A stretch of 33,047 nt of DNA from Carboxylicivirga sp. M1479 (lineage in GTDB: Bacteria > Bacteroidota > Bacteroidia > Bacteroidales > Marinilabiliaceae), in assembly GCF_007097485.1 (NCBI RefSeq), contig NZ_VKDE01000041.1, forward strand, positions 1 to 33,047. Direction: 5' to 3'. The notes under the pieces are model-generated. The model saw only the letters and a program-made list of their open reading frames with translations, had not been told where the DNA came from and searched no databases. Shown piece after piece: positions 32,943 to 33,047 of this stretch (positions within the stretch are counted from its first letter, which is position 1; the number at the start of each line of letters is the position of its first letter). A program made the position numbers and the translations under genes.

Positions 32943-33047
32943 TCAGCTTGATGCAAAGTTGAGTTCATCAGGGTTAAATCCATATTTGTCAATCTGTTTT
33001 TGTATTCTTTTGGCAATGCCAAGCTTTCTTTTCTGATCTAAATATAA
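32943..33047 (-). CDS. C-terminal end of a gene running off the window
   Basis: From the last base, the minus strand stays open for 34 codons to a TGA at 32943-32945. The residues are protein-like (KLGIAKRIQKQIDKYGFNPD, then ELNFASS). The helix-turn with YGFNPDELNF recalls H-NS-type or other short DNA-binding proteins, but it is too short to identify. A competing frame on the same strand (32804-33022) overlaps the next gene and looks spurious. Confidence 0.5.
   Translation of the reverse strand, partial: LYLDQKRKLGIAKRIQKQIDKYGFNPDELNFASS

Noticed and set aside
32804-33022. 72-codon minus-strand frame near the right edge
   Set aside because: It overlaps the start of the small membrane protein gene by 77 bases, and another frame of the same DNA is more protein-like and ends properly at 32943.

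Overview
The window looks like the chromosome of an anaerobic or facultatively anaerobic member of the Bacteroidota, most likely a marine Marinilabiliales-type organism (inference). The grounds are: moderately AT-rich DNA; starts without clear Shine-Dalgarno sequences; promoter boxes of the Bacteroidota TAnnTTTG type; a TPR-PD40-SPOR envelope protein; a cysteate synthase of the type linked to sulfonolipids; and a pyruvate formate-lyase system. There are no phage genes, CRISPR arrays or intact transposons. Nearly all genes are housekeeping or core metabolic, so novelty lies mainly in non-coding repeats. LAYOUT. 1-2870 (+): a partial gene end, an acylpyruvase-type FAH protein, lemA and two TPM-domain genes, closed by a terminator. 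An imperfect ~95-bp repeat precedes both the FAH gene and lemA. 2868-4091: 1.2 kb without genes, holding a 22-bp tandem repeat and a degenerate minisatellite. 4092-4457 (-): tRNA-Ser(GCT), tRNA-Pro(TGG), tRNA-Pro(TGG); each Pro gene has its own terminator. 4634-8920 (-): a probable operon of a TPR-PD40-SPOR protein, clpS, nfeD and floA. 9208-10732 (+): bcp and recA. 11271-12056 (-) mazG, divergent from phoH and purC (+, 12194-14160). 14242-16407 (-): lipoprotein oligopeptidase B. 16855-21295 (+): pflB, pflA and an OFA-type MFS carrier, a fermentative pyruvate-to-formate module. 21465-22583 (+): a nucleotidyltransferase-GHMP kinase fusion whose extreme N-terminus is out of frame. 22606-28042: TIGR01212-type radical SAM protein, lipoprotein lactonase, C69 dipeptidase and cation:proton antiporter. 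28419-30298 (-): cysteate synthase and a PhnA-type protein, flanked by two directly oriented ~200-bp structured repeats. 30640-33047: REP-like palindromes, a small lipoprotein gene between short direct repeats, a cysteine hydrolase, a small membrane protein and a gene end running off the window. HOW THEY WORK TOGETHER. PflB needs PflA to install its glycyl radical, and the adjacent OFA carrier may move formate or another organic acid. NfeD and FloA form a membrane-microdomain pair. LemA and TPM proteins commonly co-occur in envelope functions. Cysteate synthase suggests capnine-type sulfonolipids, although no other step of that pathway is present. The strongest candidate for something undescribed is the structured repeat at both ends of the cysteate synthase operon: its two copies keep 41 of 45 loop bases and identical spacing while the outer stem changes sequence but still pairs.
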